Below are positions 5,710-6,723 of a stretch of DNA of 6,723 nucleotides, one piece after another (position 1 is the stretch's first letter; every line of letters starts with the position of its first letter). Made by a program: the position numbers and the translations under genes. The DNA comes from Methanoregula sp. GTDB taxonomy: Archaea; Halobacteriota; Methanomicrobia; Methanomicrobiales; Methanospirillaceae. The notes below the pieces were generated by a model. That model did no database searches and was not told where the DNA came from. It saw nothing but the letters and a program-made list of their open reading frames with translations. The stretch is from NCBI GenBank assembly GCA_026394635.1, contig JAPKXV010000313.1, positions 1-6,723 on the forward strand, given 5' to 3'.

Positions 5710-5955
5710 ATGCCACCCATGCCCCATGAGGCGGTGTTCAGGTTCAATACAAAGAACGCCGGAAAAATTTATCAGGCGCTTCTTCCGGAACTGTCCGCTG
5801 AGGTGAACCCCCGGTCATCAGCCCGCTGCACACTTGAAGGAGACGATGTGCTTGTCCTTTCCGTTGCCGCGGAAGATGCATCAGCACTCCGCGCAAGCCT
5901 CAACATGCACCTCAGGCTCATCAGCGTGGCTGATGAAATGCAGGATCTCGTTTGA
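5710..5955 (+). CDS. pcc1: KEOPS complex subunit Pcc1
   Basis: Pcc1 is the small dimer-forming subunit of the KEOPS complex, which makes the N6-threonylcarbamoyl modification at A37 of ANN-decoding tRNAs together with Kae1, Bud32 and Cgi121. The 81-residue product is of usual size. Its pattern is an opening strand (AVFRFNTKNAGKIYQALLPE), a middle strand pair (ARCTLEGDDVLVLSVAAED), and the family's last helix, SALRASLNMHLRLISVADEM. I chose the ATG at 5710, preceded by GTGAT (5700-5704), which can pair with the 16S rRNA 3' end. A TTG at 5704 and an ATG at 5719 are alternatives. It follows rpoP, as in other euryarchaea. Confidence 0.9.
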   Translation: MPPMPHEAVFRFNTKNAGKIYQALLPELSAEVNPRSSARCTLEGDDVLVLSVAAEDASALRASLNMHLRLISVADEMQDLV

Positions 5956-6032
5956 CGGCTCTTAACGGTTCTTGGGTTATTTTTATTACGGGAAAGGATT
6001 GCCGGGGATTACTTATTTTTACCGCGGAGCCG

Positions 6033-6041
6033 AATATTATA
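6033..6041 (+). promoter_or_regulatory. TATA box for pfdB
   Basis: AATATTATA lies in the 166-nt gap between pcc1 and pfdB. A start near 6062 would give a leader of about 60 nt. AT-rich stretches at 5975-5988 and 6010-6021, both containing TTATTTTTA, are alternative or additional promoter elements. Confidence 0.5.
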
Positions 6042-6064
6042 CCACAACAGGCACACGGTGCCGC

Positions 6065-6087
6065 ACCCGGGGCATCAGGTTCCGGGT
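6065..6087 (+). promoter_or_regulatory. Hairpin in the pfdB leader
   Basis: ACCCGG (6065-6070) pairs perfectly with CCGGGT (6082-6087), and two G-U pairs extend the stem to 8 bp with a 7-nt loop. It starts just downstream of the predicted transcription start. GGCAC (6050-6054) and GTGCC (6058-6062) form a second 5-bp dyad immediately upstream, probably in DNA only. The role is unknown; a message-stabilising 5' hairpin or an operator is possible. Confidence 0.4.
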
Positions 6088-6121
6088 AATCCTTACATAC
6101 ATCACCAGGGAGTGTTTACAA

Positions 6122-6484
6122 ATGAACAATATCTCACCCAAAGTCCAGAACCAGGTTGCGATGCTCCAGCAGATCCAGCAGCAACTCCAGACCATCCTTT
6201 CCCAGAAGGCGCAGTACGAGATGGCAGCACGCGAGGCAAAGCGGGCGCAGGAAGAGATCAAAGACCTGCCCGAAAATACAGCGATGTACATGAGCGTTGG
6301 CTCCGTCATGATGCAGAAGAAAAAAGATGTCGTGAACACGAAGCTTGGCGACAAGGTGGAGACACTCGAACTTCGTATCAAGTCATTAGAAAAACAGGAG
6401 AAGATGCTGCAGGGCAAGTTCGAGCAGCTGCAGGCGCAGATCAAGGCGGCACTCGAAGGCAAGAGTGCACCAAACGCAGCGTAA
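6122..6484 (+). CDS. pfdB: Prefoldin beta subunit (GimC)
   Basis: Archaeal prefoldin is an alpha2-beta4 jellyfish-shaped chaperone that holds unfolded proteins and passes them to the group II chaperonin (thermosome). The 120-residue beta subunit has an N-terminal coiled coil rich in Gln and Leu (PKVQNQVAMLQQIQQQLQTI, then a Lys/Glu-rich run to about residue 45), a central beta-hairpin region (DLPENTAMYMSVGSVMMQK) and a C-terminal coiled coil (about 80-112). The reading frame extends 50 codons upstream with non-homologous sequence. The ATG at 6122 fits family length and has AGGGAG (6107-6112) 9 nt before it. It closes the superoperon and is followed by strong T-tracts. Confidence 0.95.
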   Translation: MNNISPKVQNQVAMLQQIQQQLQTILSQKAQYEMAAREAKRAQEEIKDLPENTAMYMSVGSVMMQKKKDVVNTKLGDKVETLELRIKSLEKQEKMLQGKFEQLQAQIKAALEGKSAPNAA

Positions 6485-6486
6485 TA

Positions 6487-6511
6487 TTTTTTTTGACTTT
6501 TTTGATTTTTT
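6487..6511 (+). terminator. Triple T-tract terminator after pfdB
   Basis: Three T-runs of eight, six and six bases, separated by GAC and GA, start within a few bases of the pfdB stop codon. Multiple T-tracts without a stem are the standard archaeal termination signal. The last run directly abuts the 141-bp inverted-repeat element. Confidence 0.75.
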
Positions 6512-6660
6512 GGCTCTGTAGAAATCCCTGATCTCACATCATTACCAGAGATCCATGATGAATTGGTTTTTAATAGATATCGCAAGGGGGGTTACCGCAG
6601 TGACGGTGGCGAAGCCCCCAAGAACGTTAAACAAGATGATTTCTACAGAGCCGATTTTTA
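6504..6660. mobile_element. MITE-like element: 141 bp with 15-bp terminal inverted repeats and an imperfect 8-bp flanking duplication
   Basis: GGCTCTGTAGAAATC at 6512-6526 is repeated in perfect inverted form at 6638-6652, bounding 141 bp. The flanks are GATTTTTT (6504-6511) on the left and GATTTTTA (6653-6660) on the right, matching at 7 of 8 bases as expected for an old target-site duplication. The GGCTCTGT-type end and an 8-bp duplication recall IS6-family elements, but I cannot name a parent. It has no convincing gene: the plus-strand frame is free of stops for 47 codons but has no start codon near its beginning. This is best explained as a non-autonomous, internally deleted insertion sequence between two convergent genes. 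Confidence 0.7.
6586..6619. repeat. Strong internal hairpin of the MITE-like element
   Basis: A run of six G (6586-6591) can pair with C6610 and with the five C at 6615-6619, interrupted by a GAAG bulge. Inside, ACCG (6594-6597) pairs with CGGT (6604-6607), with two flanking G-U pairs and the loop CAGTGA. A smaller stem, GATCTC (6530-6535) with GAGATC (6548-6553), lies on the left side of the element. Such structure is common in MITEs, but could also be an RNA fold. Confidence 0.5.
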
Positions 6661-6668
6661 AAAAAAAA
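6660..6668 (-). terminator. T-tract terminator of the minus-strand gene
   Basis: Nine consecutive A on the plus strand read as nine T on the minus strand, starting 10 nt after the minus-strand stop codon. This is a typical archaeal terminator for the convergent gene. Confidence 0.65.
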
Positions 6669-6678
6669 TTGGACCGGG

Positions 6679-6723
6679 TCAGGTCCTGTAGATGAGGTTG
6701 ATCGCGTTGACCAGCGCTTCGAC
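6679..6723 (-). CDS. C-terminal end of a minus-strand gene, possibly a LeuA/CimA-type (isopropylmalate/citramalate) synthase
   Basis: Reading the minus strand from the window edge gives VEALVNAINLIYRT followed by TGA (6679-6681). The gene continues beyond the window. A stop codon followed at once by a nine-T tract supports a real gene end. The motif resembles the final helix of the LeuA regulatory (dimer) domain, in which an E-A-x(2,4)-N-A-x-N pattern ends the protein in 2-isopropylmalate and citramalate synthases. Fourteen residues are far too few for a firm assignment, so treat the product as a guess and the presence of a convergent coding end as fairly likely. Confidence 0.5.
   Translation of the reverse strand, partial: VEALVNAINLIYRT

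Noticed and set aside
5504..5806. 100-codon plus-strand frame overlapping rpoP and pcc1
   Set aside because: It is out of frame with both small genes, and its translation has no family features. rpoP explains the first part with two Cys pairs.
5972..6121. N-terminal extension of prefoldin beta by 50 codons
   Set aside because: The extra residues are unlike the family and cover a TATA box and leader hairpin. The ATG at 6122 has a good ribosome-binding site and gives normal length.
6555..6692. Small plus-strand frame starting ATGATG inside the MITE-like element
   Set aside because: It has no ribosome-binding site and runs across the element end, the A-run terminator and the opposite gene's 3' end. 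The low-complexity end argues against a real gene.

Overview
The window looks like a piece of a euryarchaeal genome, most likely a methanogen of the order Methanomicrobiales. It carries archaeal or archaeal/eukaryotic information-processing genes: ribosomal proteins L15e and L37Ae, RNase P proteins Rnp3 and Rnp2, a proteasome alpha subunit, SBDS, RNA polymerase subunit Rpo12, KEOPS Pcc1 and prefoldin beta. Promoters are of TATA-box type, terminators are plain T-tracts, and the coding DNA is moderately GC-rich. The order-level placement is an inference from protein flavour, not from a search.

Layout. (1) Positions 1-1848 hold a two-gene unit: a bifunctional NAD(P)H-hydrate repair enzyme (Nnr, 5' end probably cut by the window edge), overlapped by 8 nt by moaC of molybdenum/tungsten cofactor synthesis. 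(2) Positions 1849-1968 hold a TATA-box promoter and a roughly 70-nt leader with two perfect small hairpins in front of rpl15e. (3) Positions 1969-6484 hold a same-strand series: rpl15e, rnp3, rnp2, psmA, SBDS, rpl37Ae, rpoP, pcc1 and pfdB. Most genes overlap or are separated by only a few to tens of bases. Larger gaps with their own promoter-like and T-tract signals precede pcc1 and pfdB. (4) Positions 6485-6678 form an AT-rich gap between convergent genes. It holds triple T-tracts ending the pfdB transcript, a 141-bp element with perfect 15-bp terminal inverted repeats and a 7-of-8 flanking duplication (a MITE-like element), and an A-run that is the T-tract terminator of the opposite-strand gene. 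(5) Positions 6679-6723 hold the last 14 codons of a minus-strand gene, tentatively a LeuA/CimA-type synthase.

The plus-strand series is the archaeal 'proteasome/exosome superoperon'. It joins ribosome parts and maturation (L15e, L37Ae, SBDS), tRNA processing and modification (RNase P, KEOPS), transcription (Rpo12), protein folding (prefoldin) and protein degradation (proteasome alpha). The exosome genes rrp4, rrp41 and rrp42, which in many Euryarchaeota lie between SBDS and rpl37Ae, are absent here; that junction is only 43 nt.

The most notable non-coding items are the MITE-like element in the terminator region, the paired tetraloop hairpins in the rpl15e leader, hairpins in the pfdB leader, and an apparent psmA promoter inside the coding DNA of a C-terminal Rnp2 tail. 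I saw no CRISPR array, tRNA, rRNA or defence system.
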